A stretch of DNA of 64,000 nucleotides, from assembly GCF_013177295.1 (NCBI RefSeq), contig NZ_CP053642.1, forward strand, positions 1,984,001 through 2,048,000. Direction: 5' to 3'. Under the pieces are notes generated by a model, which was not told the origin of the DNA, did no database searches, and saw nothing but the letters and a program-made list of their open reading frames with translations. Shown one piece after another: positions 8,417 to 16,947 of the stretch; the first letter of the stretch is position 1, and every line of letters begins with the position of its first letter. This stretch comes from Actinomyces marmotae. GTDB lineage: Bacteria > Actinomycetota > Actinomycetes > Actinomycetales > Actinomycetaceae. A program made the translations under genes and the position numbers.

Positions 8417-10111
8417 TCAGCCGCGCTTAACGATGGGGAAGGTGATGGTCTCCCGGATGCCCTGACCGGTCAGGGCCATCAGCAGGCGGTCGATGCCCAT
8501 GCCCATGCCGCCGCAGGGCGGGAAGCCCTGCTCCATGGCCACCAGGAAGTCCTCGTCGAGGACCATGGCCTCCGGGTCGCCGTTGGCCGCCGCGAGGGCC
8601 TGCGCCTCGAAGCGCTCGCGCTGGACCACCGGGTCCGCCAACTCGGAGTAGGCGGTGCCCAGCTCGAAACCGCGCACGTACAAGTCCCACTTCTCCGTCA
8701 GCCCCGGCTTGGAGCGGTGGTAGCGGGTCAGCGGCGAGGTGTCCTCGGGGAAGTCGTAGACGAAGGTGGGGGCCCACAGGGAGTCGCCGACGGTCACCTC
8801 GAAGATGTCCTCGGCGATCTTGCCGGCCACCGCGTAGTCGTCGACGTCCAGGCCCAGCCTCTCGGCGATGCGGACGAGATCCTCGCGGGGGGTAGTCACG
8901 GTGATCTCCTCGCCGACGGCCTCGGAGATGGAGGTGTAGAGATCGATCTTGGCCCACTCGCCGGACAGGTCGTACTCGGTGCCATCCGCGAGTGTGACGA
9001 CCTCCCCGCCCTCGGGCAGGCCGAAGGCGTCGCGGGCCGCCTGCTGGACGAGATTGCGGGTCAGCTCCGCCATGCCGTTGTAGTCCGAGTAGGCCTCATA
9101 GGCCTCCAGGGCGGCGAACTCCGGGGAGTGGGAGGAGTCGACCCCCTCGTTGCGGAAGTTGCGGTTGATCTCGAAGACGCGGTCCACGCCCCCCACGACC
9201 GCCCGCTTGAGGTAGATCTCCGTGGCGATGCGCAGGTAGAGGTCCATGTCGAAGGCGTTCATGTGGGTGATGAACGGGCGCGCGGCGGCTCCGCCGTGGA
9301 TGACCTGGAGCATGGGGGTCTCCAGTTCCACGTAGTCGCGACGGTGGAAGTTCTCGCGCAGGGAGCGCACGACGGCGGCGCGGATGCGCACCATGTCGCG
9401 GGCCGCCGGGCGGGTGAGGAGATCGAGCTCACGGCGCCGCACCCGCTGCTCCTCGGACAGGGTGACGGCCTCGCCGGCCTCGTTGGTCCAGGTCTTGGGC
9501 AGGGGGCGCAGGGCCTTGGAGGCGATACGCCAAGCGGGGACCTCCAGGGCGTCATCGCCCGCTGCGGCCAGGTCGGCGGCGTCGTGCTCCTCGCGCAGGA
9601 CCGGCTCGGCGAAGACGGAGAGCTCGCCGCGGCGGGAGGTGCCCACGTGGCCGTGGACGAAGAGATGATCACCGAGGTCGACGTCCGCCTTGAAGGCGGC
9701 CAGCGAGGAGTGGCCCTGGCCGGGCAACGACTTGGCTGACAGCATCGCCTGCAGGGTGGTGCCGGCGCCATCGGCCAGGGTGACGAAGCAGAGCTTGCCG
9801 GTGTTGCGCAGGAAGACGACGCGGCCGGCCACGCCCACGACGTCCTCGGTCTCCTCACCGGCGGCCAGGTCCGCGTACTTGGAGCGGACGGCGGCGATCG
9901 TGGTGGTGATCGGGAGCTGGACGGGGTAGGGCTCCCAGCCCTCGGCACGCAGGCGCTCACGCTTGCCGGCGCGGATGGCGAACTGCTCACCGGGGCTCGG
10001 CTCGGCCTTGGGCTGCTTCGGCTTGCCCTGCGCGGGGGGCTCAGCAGCGGGAGTCGCAGGAGCGTCTGCCAGGGGGGATGCCTCGGGGGCAGTGGGGTTC
10101 TCGTCGATCAC
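8417..10111 (-). CDS. lysS: lysyl-tRNA synthetase, class II
   Basis: A 564-residue class-II synthetase that charges tRNA-Lys. After a Pro/Ala-rich N-terminal extension of about 45 residues come an OB-fold anticodon-binding domain ([22 protein letters not shown]) and the catalytic core with motif 2 ([26 protein letters not shown]) and motif 3 ([13 protein letters not shown]). The start is a GTG without a clear ribosome binding site, so the message may be leaderless. The gene is oriented with the downstream housekeeping run but separated from it by the divergent gene at 10265. Confidence 0.93.
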   Translation of the reverse strand: MIDENPTAPEASPLADAPATPAAEPPAQGKPKQPKAEPSPGEQFAIRAGKRERLRAEGWEPYPVQLPITTTIAAVRSKYADLAAGEETEDVVGVAGRVVFLRNTGKLCFVTLADGAGTTLQAMLSAKSLPGQGHSSLAAFKADVDLGDHLFVHGHVGTSRRGELSVFAEPVLREEHDAADLAAAGDDALEVPAWRIASKALRPLPKTWTNEAGEAVTLSEEQRVRRRELDLLTRPAARDMVRIRAAVVRSLRENFHRRDYVELETPMLQVIHGGAAARPFITHMNAFDMDLYLRIATEIYLKRAVVGGVDRVFEINRNFRNEGVDSSHSPEFAALEAYEAYSDYNGMAELTRNLVQQAARDAFGLPEGGEVVTLADGTEYDLSGEWAKIDLYTSISEAVGEEITVTTPREDLVRIAERLGLDVDDYAVAGKIAEDIFEVTVGDSLWAPTFVYDFPEDTSPLTRYHRSKPGLTEKWDLYVRGFELGTAYSELADPVVQRERFEAQALAAANGDPEAMVLDEDFLVAMEQGFPPCGGMGMGIDRLLMALTGQGIRETITFPIVKRG

Positions 10112-10264
10112 GGCCCGAGTCTACGGCTCCTCCACGCGCGCCGGACCGGGCCCGCACCGTGATCCGCGTCGAAGTCAGTCCGCGGGCCTGTGGATGAGTG
10201 GTGTCCTCCTCGGGAATCCACAACCAGCGGTTCCGAGTGATCGACGACCGCGCATGATGGATGG

Positions 10265-11215
10265 ATGCTCCACACCGATTCAGCCACCAACGACGACCTT
10301 CCAGCGCTGATCGCCGCGGTCGAGGACCATTGGGGAGCCGCGCACCTGGACGAGCTTCCCAAGACGCTGGCCGACAAGGATCTCGTGAGCGCCGCAGTGA
10401 CCGCTGGAGCCCTGAGCCTCGTATCGAGGACGCTTCTCGTCGCGCCGGGCGCCGATCACCGTGTCGTGCGCGCGAGACGGTTCCGCGGTCGCCTCACATG
10501 CGCCAGCGCCGCCCAGATCCTGGGCTACCCCCTCGATCACCCACCAAGCCGCACCCATATCGCCATCCCCGCTAATCACGGGTTCCGCCCCAGCCGGAGC
10601 CGTACTCTCGATGACGTCGTCCTGCATAGGAAGTCAACGATCACGCCGATCACCGTTGAGGGAGCGCCGCTGGTGATCCCGAGCGAGGTGGTGGCCTGCG
10701 CGCTGCGATGCCTCGACGAGCTGGAGGCGATCACGGTCGCCGATGCCGCCCTGGGCAGGGGTGACACCACCGTTGAGGAACTGCGGAATCTACTGACCAG
10801 TCGTTATGACGCCACCGCCCGGAGGCGACTGGAGGAGGTTGAGCCGAGGACGCGCTCCCCTCTGGAGACTCCTGTCCGAATCTGGCTGCGACGCGCTGGT
10901 TTCGAGGTTGAGTGCTGCGTGCCCATCGAGGGCGTTGGCGAGGTGGACCACCTCATTGACGGCTGGCTGATCCTCGAGGAGGACGGCTTCGAGTTCCATC
11001 GCTCTCAGGAGCAGTTCCTGGCCGATCGCAGGCGGGTCAGCGCGGCGGGGGCGCTGGGGTACCCAACGCTGCGACTCACGTACGAGGATGTCCGGGCCGG
11101 GGAGGAGCACGTGGTGAGGATCGTCAGCGGCTTCATGATCGGGTTGGCACGCTCACCACGCATCTCTCTTCCCAAGAACGTTGAAATTCTGCGGAAACGA
11201 GGGATCCAAATCTGA
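10265..11215 (+). CDS. AbiEi-like / DUF559 (Vsr-fold) protein of unknown function
   Basis: A 316-residue protein whose N-terminal part (about 1-120) resembles the winged-helix AbiEi antitoxin domain and whose C-terminal part (about 195-290) resembles DUF559, a restriction-endonuclease-like fold. In the latter, EVDHLIDGWLILEEDGFEFH fits the D...E-x-D-G...H pattern of the family. Such two-domain proteins are common orphans in actinobacteria and are often annotated as type IV toxin-antitoxin components, but no partner toxin is adjacent. It is transcribed alone, divergent from lysS. Nuclease activity is not established. Confidence 0.55.
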   Translation: MLHTDSATNDDLPALIAAVEDHWGAAHLDELPKTLADKDLVSAAVTAGALSLVSRTLLVAPGADHRVVRARRFRGRLTCASAAQILGYPLDHPPSRTHIAIPANHGFRPSRSRTLDDVVLHRKSTITPITVEGAPLVIPSEVVACALRCLDELEAITVADAALGRGDTTVEELRNLLTSRYDATARRRLEEVEPRTRSPLETPVRIWLRRAGFEVECCVPIEGVGEVDHLIDGWLILEEDGFEFHRSQEQFLADRRRVSAAGALGYPTLRLTYEDVRAGEEHVVRIVSGFMIGLARSPRISLPKNVEILRKRGIQI

Positions 11216-11299
11216 AGGGCGCGAGCTCGGATGTGCATTCACGCCCTGTTTGCACATGGGAGACTCCGAGCGCCTGTCCAGCGGTGGCGGCCGATCACA

Positions 11300-11673
11300 C
11301 TATTCCGCGAGATTGCAACGTTTCGCTGCTGGAGCGAAAGAAGTGTCCCGGGGCTGAGCGTGCAGAAGCGCGCCGCGGCTGGTAGCGCGGGCCTCCCCAT
11401 CGCTCATCCGCCCGTAGGCGATGAGGATGACGGCATCGCCCGGGCTGACCAGGTGGGCGTCGGCGCCGTTGACGCGGATCTGGCCGCTGCCGCGCTCGCC
11501 GGGGATGACGTTGGTGAGCAGGCGATCGCCGTTGGCGCCATCGCGGATGCCCGCCCCCTCATCTGGCAGGGGATCGGCGGCCTCCAGGAGCGCGGCATCC
11601 ACCGTGATCGAGCCGACGCGGTCGAGGTCGGCCGGGGGGGGCACGGCGCGCAGTGGATCCTGGGGGTCATCAT
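11300..11673 (-). pseudogene. panD: decayed aspartate 1-decarboxylase (panD)
   Basis: The minus strand after panC encodes a recognisable PanD body: [20 protein letters not shown], then [19 protein letters not shown] and [14 protein letters not shown]. The self-processing Gly-Ser pair is present, but the N-terminal MMTPRIHCA start is in another frame, separated by a run of eight C residues at 11634-11641 (G on the plus strand). Two residues normally needed for processing and catalysis are changed: Lys9 reads Arg and Tyr58 reads Asn in RLLTN. The C-terminus is also divergent. The start region is partly duplicated just upstream (repeat at 11666-11757). A sequencing error in the homopolymer would explain the frameshift but not the lost residues. 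Confidence 0.7.
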
Positions 11674-11757
11674 CGTCCGGGCGCGGGTGGTCACCGGCGC
11701 GCCCATGCCGGTCACCAGCGCCGAGCGTCATCATCGTCCGGGCGCGGGTGGTCACCG
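11666..11757. repeat. 31-bp direct repeat between panC and panD remnant
   Basis: The segment at 11666-11696 is repeated exactly at 11727-11757, a 61-bp period, with a 30-bp non-repeated stretch between. The copies include the ATGATG start region of the panD remnant. Only two copies exist and no leader or cas gene adjoins. Confidence 0.75.
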
Positions 11758-11808
11758 CGAATCAGCCGGGATGGCCGCGGGGGCGGAGGGCGCGGGCATC
11801 AGTGCCCT

Positions 11809-12771
11809 TCAGCGCGTCAGGGGCACGCGGGCGTTGTCGATGAGGCGGGTGGAGCCCACTCGGGCCGCGAGCGCGAGCAGTCCCTGGCGCGGCTCGCCCT
11901 GCGCCTGCTCCTCCCCCGTCTCGGGGCCACCGGCCAGCCCGAGCCCGGCGCCCGCCAGGTCCACGAAGGTCTCCGGATCCACGATGGCGACGTAGTCGAC
12001 CTCGACGCCGGGGGCGGCCTCGAGGTGGGCCAGCGCGGCGGCACGGATGCGCGACGCGCCCGCCCCCGCGTCGGCCGCCGCCCGGCCGGCCTCCAGGGCA
12101 GCGGACAGGGCGAGGGCCTGCTGGCGCTGCTCGGGGCCGAGGTAGGCGTTGCGCGAGCTCATGGCCAGGCCATCGGGCTCGCGACGGATGTCCACTGGCA
12201 CGATCTCCACGGGCACGGCGAGGTCGCGGACCATGGCGCTGACGATGGCAAGCTGCTGGGCGTCCTTGCGCCCGAACATCGCCCACCTGGGGGCTGTCAG
12301 ATGCAGGAGGGCGAGCACCACCTGACACACGCCGCCGAAGTGCGTGGGCCGTGAGCGCCCCTCCAGGACCGTGGCGATGGGGCCGGGGTCGATGCGCACC
12401 CGCGGCTCACCGTCCGGGTACATGACCTCTGGGGTGGGCGCGAAGACGATGAGCCTGCCCACGCGCAGGACGCCGTCATCCCTCGTGAGCGCGCCAGTGA
12501 GCCCGGCAACGTCGGCATCGAGGGTGCGCGGGTAGGCGTCGAGGTCCTCTTCGGGGGCGAACTGGAGGGGGTTGACGAAGATCGTGACGACGACAGTGCC
12601 GGACTCCCCCACGCGGCGCGCGGCCTCGACGACGAGGTCGAAGTGGCCCTGGTGGAGGGCGCCCATGGTCATCACCACGGCGCGCGGCGCGGCGTCGCCC
12701 GCGAGGGCGTCGGCGAGCTCCGCGCGGGTGCGGGCCAGGACAGCGGGGGACGGTACGACGGAGCCAGTCAT
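11809..12771 (-). CDS. panC: pantoate--beta-alanine ligase (pantothenate synthetase)
   Basis: A 320-residue PanC that adenylates pantoate and joins it to beta-alanine in coenzyme A biosynthesis. The HIGH-like signature appears as MGALHQGHFDLV, followed by TIFVNPLQFAPEEDLDAYPR, FGRKDAQQLAIV and the KMSKS-equivalent MSSRNAYL. The ATG at 12771 starts at the family N-terminus; the open frame extends much further upstream without homology. panD directly downstream is broken while panC looks intact, so beta-alanine may have to come from another source. Confidence 0.92.
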   Translation of the reverse strand: MTGSVVPSPAVLARTRAELADALAGDAAPRAVVMTMGALHQGHFDLVVEAARRVGESGTVVVTIFVNPLQFAPEEDLDAYPRTLDADVAGLTGALTRDDGVLRVGRLIVFAPTPEVMYPDGEPRVRIDPGPIATVLEGRSRPTHFGGVCQVVLALLHLTAPRWAMFGRKDAQQLAIVSAMVRDLAVPVEIVPVDIRREPDGLAMSSRNAYLGPEQRQQALALSAALEAGRAAADAGAGASRIRAAALAHLEAAPGVEVDYVAIVDPETFVDLAGAGLGLAGGPETGEEQAQGEPRQGLLALAARVGSTRLIDNARVPLTR

Positions 12772-12849
12772 GGCGCTCACACTACTGCGGACGGGCGCCC
12801 GAGCCGATCCCGCCCGGGCGCGCCTGGCAGGGGCCAGGCCGCTGACGGG

Positions 12850-12940
12850 GTGCGTGAGCCGGGCGCGAGCGGGCGCCCCCGATCCCGGTGCGGACAGCCA
12901 GTACACGGCCGTGCGTGAGCTGGGCGCGAGCGGGCGCCCC
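12850..12940. repeat. pair of 30-bp direct repeats forming hairpins upstream of panC
   Basis: Segments 12850-12879 and 12911-12940 are identical except for one base and have a 61-bp period. Each can fold on the minus strand as GGGCGC-CCGCTC-GCGCCC. They lie in the 175-bp gap between the DUF2520 gene and panC and could act as attenuator, terminator or mRNA-stability hairpins. Confidence 0.6.
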
Positions 12941-12946
12941 TCCTCG

Positions 12947-13915
12947 TCAGGCCCCTGGCTCGCCGGCCTCCAGCGCGAGTCTGATGGCACCGGCCTGCTC
13001 GGCGCCGAGCAGGCCGACGGCCTCCCTGCGATCCACGGTGGCGCGGGCCAGCGCCCGGTAGGTGGCGGTGACATCGTTGAGGCCGCGGCCCGAGGAGTCC
13101 TCCAGCGCTTCGAGGGCGGTGAGGTGGCGGGTGATCGTGCCCGCGTCCCCCCGGGCGATGGGACCGGTCAGAGAGGACTCCCCCTCGTGGAGGGCCCCGT
13201 CGAGCGCGGCGGTGAGCAGCGGGCGAAGAGTGGTGGCGCCATCGGGGACGCCGGAGGCCTCCAGGGCGCGCACGGCCTGGGTGACGAGGGTGACGAGGTG
13301 GTTGGCGCCGTGGGCGAGTGCGGCGTGGTAGGCGGGGCGCGCGGATTCCCCCAGGACGAAGGGCTCGCCGCCGAGCTCGACGGCGAGGGCCTGGGCGATC
13401 GGCAGGACGGCGGCGGGCGCGGTGACGGCCATGGGGCATCCGGTGAGGCGGGCGATGTCCGTGGACCAACCGCTGAAGGTCATCGCCGGGTGGATCGCCA
13501 GGGGGATCGCCCCGCACAGGCGCGCGGGCTCGAGAATGGCGATGCCGTGCGTGCCCGAGGTGTGGACGACGAGCTGTCCCGGCTGCCAACGGCGCAGTTC
13601 GGCCAGGCCCTGGACGAGGGGCCCCAGGGCGTCATCGGGGACGGCGAGGAGGACGAGTTCGGCGCGCTCGACGATGCTCTCGACCTCCAGGATGGGCACG
13701 CCGGGCAGGAGCATCTCGGCGCGCTCGCGCGAGGCCTGGGAGACGGCGTGGACGCCGATGACCTGATGCTCGACGGCGCGCAGGGCCGAGCCGAGGACCG
13801 CTCCCACGCGCCCGGCGCTGATGACCCCCACTCCGAGGCGCCCGGGGCGGGCCGCTCCCCCTTCTGGAGAGGGGCCGGGGGACTCGGGGATGCCGGGTGC
13901 GGATGCGTCGCTCAT
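12947..13915 (-). CDS. Rossmann-fold/DUF2520 protein, PanC-associated
   Basis: A 322-residue protein with an N-terminal Rossmann dinucleotide-binding region (LGVGVISAGRVGAVLGSAL, about residues 25-150) and a C-terminal helical DUF2520 domain (HPAMTFSG..., about 170-310). The family resembles pyrroline-5-carboxylate and ketopantoate reductases and is commonly found beside panC in actinobacteria, suggesting a role in pantothenate supply, but its substrate is unproven. The start at 13915 removes an unconserved 51-residue extension. It lies just after the PH-domain gene (14 bp gap). Confidence 0.75.
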   Translation of the reverse strand: MSDASAPGIPESPGPSPEGGAARPGRLGVGVISAGRVGAVLGSALRAVEHQVIGVHAVSQASRERAEMLLPGVPILEVESIVERAELVLLAVPDDALGPLVQGLAELRRWQPGQLVVHTSGTHGIAILEPARLCGAIPLAIHPAMTFSGWSTDIARLTGCPMAVTAPAAVLPIAQALAVELGGEPFVLGESARPAYHAALAHGANHLVTLVTQAVRALEASGVPDGATTLRPLLTAALDGALHEGESSLTGPIARGDAGTITRHLTALEALEDSSGRGLNDVTATYRALARATVDRREAVGLLGAEQAGAIRLALEAGEPGA

Positions 13916-13928
13916 GGCCAGGATCGTC

Positions 13929-15704
13929 TCACGACCTGGAGGCGGTGACGCGGGCGAGCCAGCGGTCGAGGCGCTCATCGTGGCCCCGCCTGGCCACCCG
14001 CGCGGCGATATGCGCCGAGAGCTCGGTGACGTGCTGGGCGTCGAGGTTCGACAGGATGACGGGCACATCGGAGTCGACCATGTCGAATCGGAGGGTCGCC
14101 AGGCCGCGGTGCCGCGCGAGGGGCCCCTGGAGGACGCGGAAGGACTGGATGCGCTCGTAGGGGATGACGCTCACGCGCCGCGCCCATCGATTGAGGCGCA
14201 GGATGACGCAGGTGCCGGTCAGGGCGATGGCCTTGCGGCGCCAGGCGATCGGGTTGAAGAGCCGGGCGCGGCGGGGCGCGCCGATGAAGCCGCGCTCCGT
14301 CGAGCCGATGGGCGCGGCGGTGGGACCGGCGCCGTCACCGTCGATGCCGGTCAGCGCCGCGGCGAGGAGACCATCGGGGTCGGGGGTCCCCAGGTCGGGC
14401 GCCACCAGCCACAGTGCCCGCAGGGCGTGGTCGCGCGGGCCGACGGGCAGCAGCCGTGTGGAGACCTTCCTCGCGCTTTTCGAGGCGGAGGGGGTGACGG
14501 CGCGGCCGGCGACGGTCGCGTCCGCGCGCCACCAGTCCTTGCCCCGCCACAGCACTGATTGGACGAGCCCGACGGCGTGCACGCGGCCCGGGGGCAGCGT
14601 CGTGGAGGTGGCGTCGGTGAGGCCGTAGCGCACGCGGATGCCCGCGGGCGTCGCCGCCGCGCGGAAACCCCAGCCATGGGTGAGGGTGTCCCATTGCAGG
14701 GAGATGAGCGCCATGGGAAGCGTAAGGACGCCCATGATGACGGGCAGGGCGGTCAGGACGTCCGCTTCCTGCCGGAGGATGAAGAACAGCGCGATAGCTG
14801 TCAGGATGCCGGACAGGAGCACGGACACCGCGATCCCCGAGCGCATGAGGGAGCCGATGAGGACGCGGGGCTCGACGGCGTAGAGGGGGTGCTCGGTCTC
14901 ACTGAGGGCGCCCTCGGGCATCCGGGGCGCGCCCACGACGTCTTCGAAGCCCTTGATCTCGGGGATTGAGCCGGCGCCCGCGCCGATGCCCGCGCCCGCC
15001 GGGGGGCCGGGTTCCACCGCAGTGGGGGCGCCCGCGGCGAGGTCGAGGATCTCCCGTCGCAGGGCCTCGAGCTGGCGGGTGCGCAGGTAGCCGATGAGAA
15101 CTTTGGAGTCCGCGCCGCCCGCGACCTCGACGGAGAGCTGTCCCAGGCCGACGATGCGCCCGAGCAGCGGGTGGGTGATGTCGATGCTCTGGATGCGCGG
15201 CAGCCGGGCGATCCGCAGCTGCTTGGCGAGGATCCCTGAGCGCAGGTAGACGGCGTCGGCGTCGACGGCGTAGCTCATCGCCCGCCAGGACAGGAACGGG
15301 ATCATGAGGATCGTGAGCACGATCAGGCCGAGGATGATCCCAGCGCCGATGAGCCAGGTCGTGGGGTCTCCGCCGGAGGCCTGCGCGGCCCAGTCGCGCA
15401 CGGTCTGGCTGTACTGGCCGGGGTCGACCTCGCGCAACTGGTGGTAGAGCTCGATGGCGACCTTGATGTCGTCCAGCGCCTGCCAGGAGACGATGGCGAA
15501 GACGGCGGCGACGACCCTCCACCCGCGGACCAGCGGGGTGATGGGGTGGACGTGGCGCCAGTTCAGGCCCTTGGGGAGGCTCATGGCGCGCTGGCGCGCG
15601 CGCTTCGGCGCGCTGCCTCTCGCGCTCCGGCCGCGAGCGGGGGCAGCGGTCCTGGCCGGGCTCGGACCGCGGGAGGCGCCGCCCGCCTTGGCGGCCCCGT
15701 TCAC
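13929..15704 (-). CDS. multi-pass PH-domain (DUF304/bPH2) membrane protein, YdbT-like
   Basis: A 591-residue membrane protein with several bacterial PH (DUF304) domains between hydrophobic segments: near VVAAVFAIVSWQAL, WLIGAGIILGLIVLTILMIPF, and a pair around VLLSGILTAIALFFIL and LPVIMGVLTLPMALI. The PH signatures RIARLPRIQSIDITHPLLGR and VIPYERIQSFRVLQGPLARH are visible. The GTG start at 15704 overlaps the preceding stop as GTGA, which signals translational coupling to the small PH protein. YdbS/YdbT pairs are widespread; in Bacillus they affect resistance to certain antimicrobial peptides, but the molecular role is unknown. Confidence 0.8.
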   Translation of the reverse strand: MNGAAKAGGASRGPSPARTAAPARGRSARGSAPKRARQRAMSLPKGLNWRHVHPITPLVRGWRVVAAVFAIVSWQALDDIKVAIELYHQLREVDPGQYSQTVRDWAAQASGGDPTTWLIGAGIILGLIVLTILMIPFLSWRAMSYAVDADAVYLRSGILAKQLRIARLPRIQSIDITHPLLGRIVGLGQLSVEVAGGADSKVLIGYLRTRQLEALRREILDLAAGAPTAVEPGPPAGAGIGAGAGSIPEIKGFEDVVGAPRMPEGALSETEHPLYAVEPRVLIGSLMRSGIAVSVLLSGILTAIALFFILRQEADVLTALPVIMGVLTLPMALISLQWDTLTHGWGFRAAATPAGIRVRYGLTDATSTTLPPGRVHAVGLVQSVLWRGKDWWRADATVAGRAVTPSASKSARKVSTRLLPVGPRDHALRALWLVAPDLGTPDPDGLLAAALTGIDGDGAGPTAAPIGSTERGFIGAPRRARLFNPIAWRRKAIALTGTCVILRLNRWARRVSVIPYERIQSFRVLQGPLARHRGLATLRFDMVDSDVPVILSNLDAQHVTELSAHIAARVARRGHDERLDRWLARVTASRS

Positions 15705-16270
15705 AGGCCGGCCATCCTCTCCTCGCCGCGCTCGGCGAGGATCTGGCGCAGGTGCTCGGCCTCGGCCACGGGCAGTCCGTTGATGGTGGCATCGGTGGCG
15801 GCGCTGGCGGTGTGGAGCTTGACCTCGGCGATGCCCAGGCGGCGCGCGATGGGCCCCTGGGAGGTGTCGACGTACTGCATGCGGCCATAGGGGATGACGG
15901 ACATGCGGCGCCACATGATCCCCTTTCGCCACAGGAGGTGCTCCCCGGCCAGGGCGTAGCCCATGGACCGCACCTGGCGGGGGATCATCCACAGCAGGAA
16001 GGCGAGGATGACGATCGCGGCGCCGGTTCCCGCCCAGAACCAGGGGCTCACGAGGACCGCGGGGATGGCGAGTCCCGCGGCCAGGAGGAGCAGGAGGGGG
16101 AGGACCGCCATGACGCGGGCGGTGGCCAGGGAGGGCGAGACCGGGGAGAAGGAGACGCCCCGGGGGGCGAAGGGCCCTCCGGCGCCGGAGGCGGCGTCGG
16201 CGAGGCGGGAGGTCCTGGGCGCTGCGGCCCGGCGCTGATTGGCAGGGCCTGGGATCGGTTGGGCGGTCAT
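15701..16270 (-). CDS. single PH-domain membrane protein, YdbS-like
   Basis: A 189-residue protein with two adjacent transmembrane segments (VLPLLLLLAAGLAIPAVLV and GTGAAIVILAFLLWMI) followed by one PH/DUF304 domain with SVIPYGRMQYVDTSQGPIAR. The ATG at 16270 has GAGGAG four bases upstream. It is the first cistron of a YdbS-YdbT pair, overlapping the larger partner by four bases, and the two products probably form a membrane complex. Confidence 0.8.
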   Translation of the reverse strand: MTAQPIPGPANQRRAAAPRTSRLADAASGAGGPFAPRGVSFSPVSPSLATARVMAVLPLLLLLAAGLAIPAVLVSPWFWAGTGAAIVILAFLLWMIPRQVRSMGYALAGEHLLWRKGIMWRRMSVIPYGRMQYVDTSQGPIARRLGIAEVKLHTASAATDATINGLPVAEAEHLRQILAERGEERMAGL

Positions 16271-16440
16271 GCGGCTCCTCGTTCTCACAGGAGTATCCAT
16301 CATGCCCGAGGCCCGGCAGTGGCTCTCTCCTCCCGCGGGAGGAAACACGGCGAGCCCGGTGGCGCCCGCAGGGCCGGGGGCCGGTAGCGGGGGCCGACCG
16401 GTGGGATCCGGGCGATGCCCGTCGTCCTCCAGCGCGGTGG

Positions 16441-16947
16441 TCAGGCGGCGGCCCCGGGGGTGGCGGCTCCGCCCGATCGCGCGGGGCCGGTGGAGTGGTC
16501 ATCGTCATCGTCGGATGAATCGATGGCGCACCAGTGCTCCACGAGGAGGCCGACGCCGCACCAGGCCGCGCAGGCGGCCAGGCAGAGCCCACTAGTGAGG
16601 GCCAGGTCGCTTATCGCCGGTGAGGCTGGAGCGAGGAGCGCGCAGGCCAGCCCCCCTGCGTAGACGCCGCCGATGCAGGAACCCGCCAGCGCGGAGGCCT
16701 GCGCGCCGGCGGCGGTCGCCGCGGCGCCGGTGGGGGTGATCCAGGTCGCCTGCCTGGCGCGCAGGCGCCTCACCGCGAGCCCTGCGACGAGGATGACCAT
16801 GGCGATGACGAGGCCTGTCGCCGCGCCCCACGCGGTGAGGGCCGGGATCCAGCCGCGGCTGCGCAGGATGAGATCGAGGGCGACCAGGGAGAGGACGGTC
16901 GTCGTGGCGAAGCACGCGAGGACCGTCGTCCAGCGCGTGCGGCGCAT
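16441..16947 (-). CDS. DUF3180 family membrane protein
   Basis: A 168-residue actinobacterial membrane protein with four hydrophobic segments and an acidic C-terminal tail containing a run of aspartates. Position directly behind FolK, together with size and topology, fits the DUF3180 family, which has no known function. Its ATG at 16947 overlaps the FolB-FolK stop codon by one base (TGATG), so the two are translationally coupled. Confidence 0.75.
   Translation of the reverse strand: MRRTRWTTVLACFATTTVLSLVALDLILRSRGWIPALTAWGAATGLVIAMVILVAGLAVRRLRARQATWITPTGAAATAAGAQASALAGSCIGGVYAGGLACALLAPASPAISDLALTSGLCLAACAAWCGVGLLVEHWCAIDSSDDDDDHSTGPARSGGAATPGAAA

Noticed and set aside
11666..12940. The 30-31 bp repeats with about 30-bp spacers near panC as mini CRISPR arrays
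   Set aside because: The two pairs have different sequences, only two copies each, lie within or next to pan genes and lack a leader. One pair simply folds into hairpins.
12772..13074. An upstream extension of panC by 101 codons
   Set aside because: The extension is low complexity, overlaps the DUF2520 gene and precedes the conserved PanC start at 12771.
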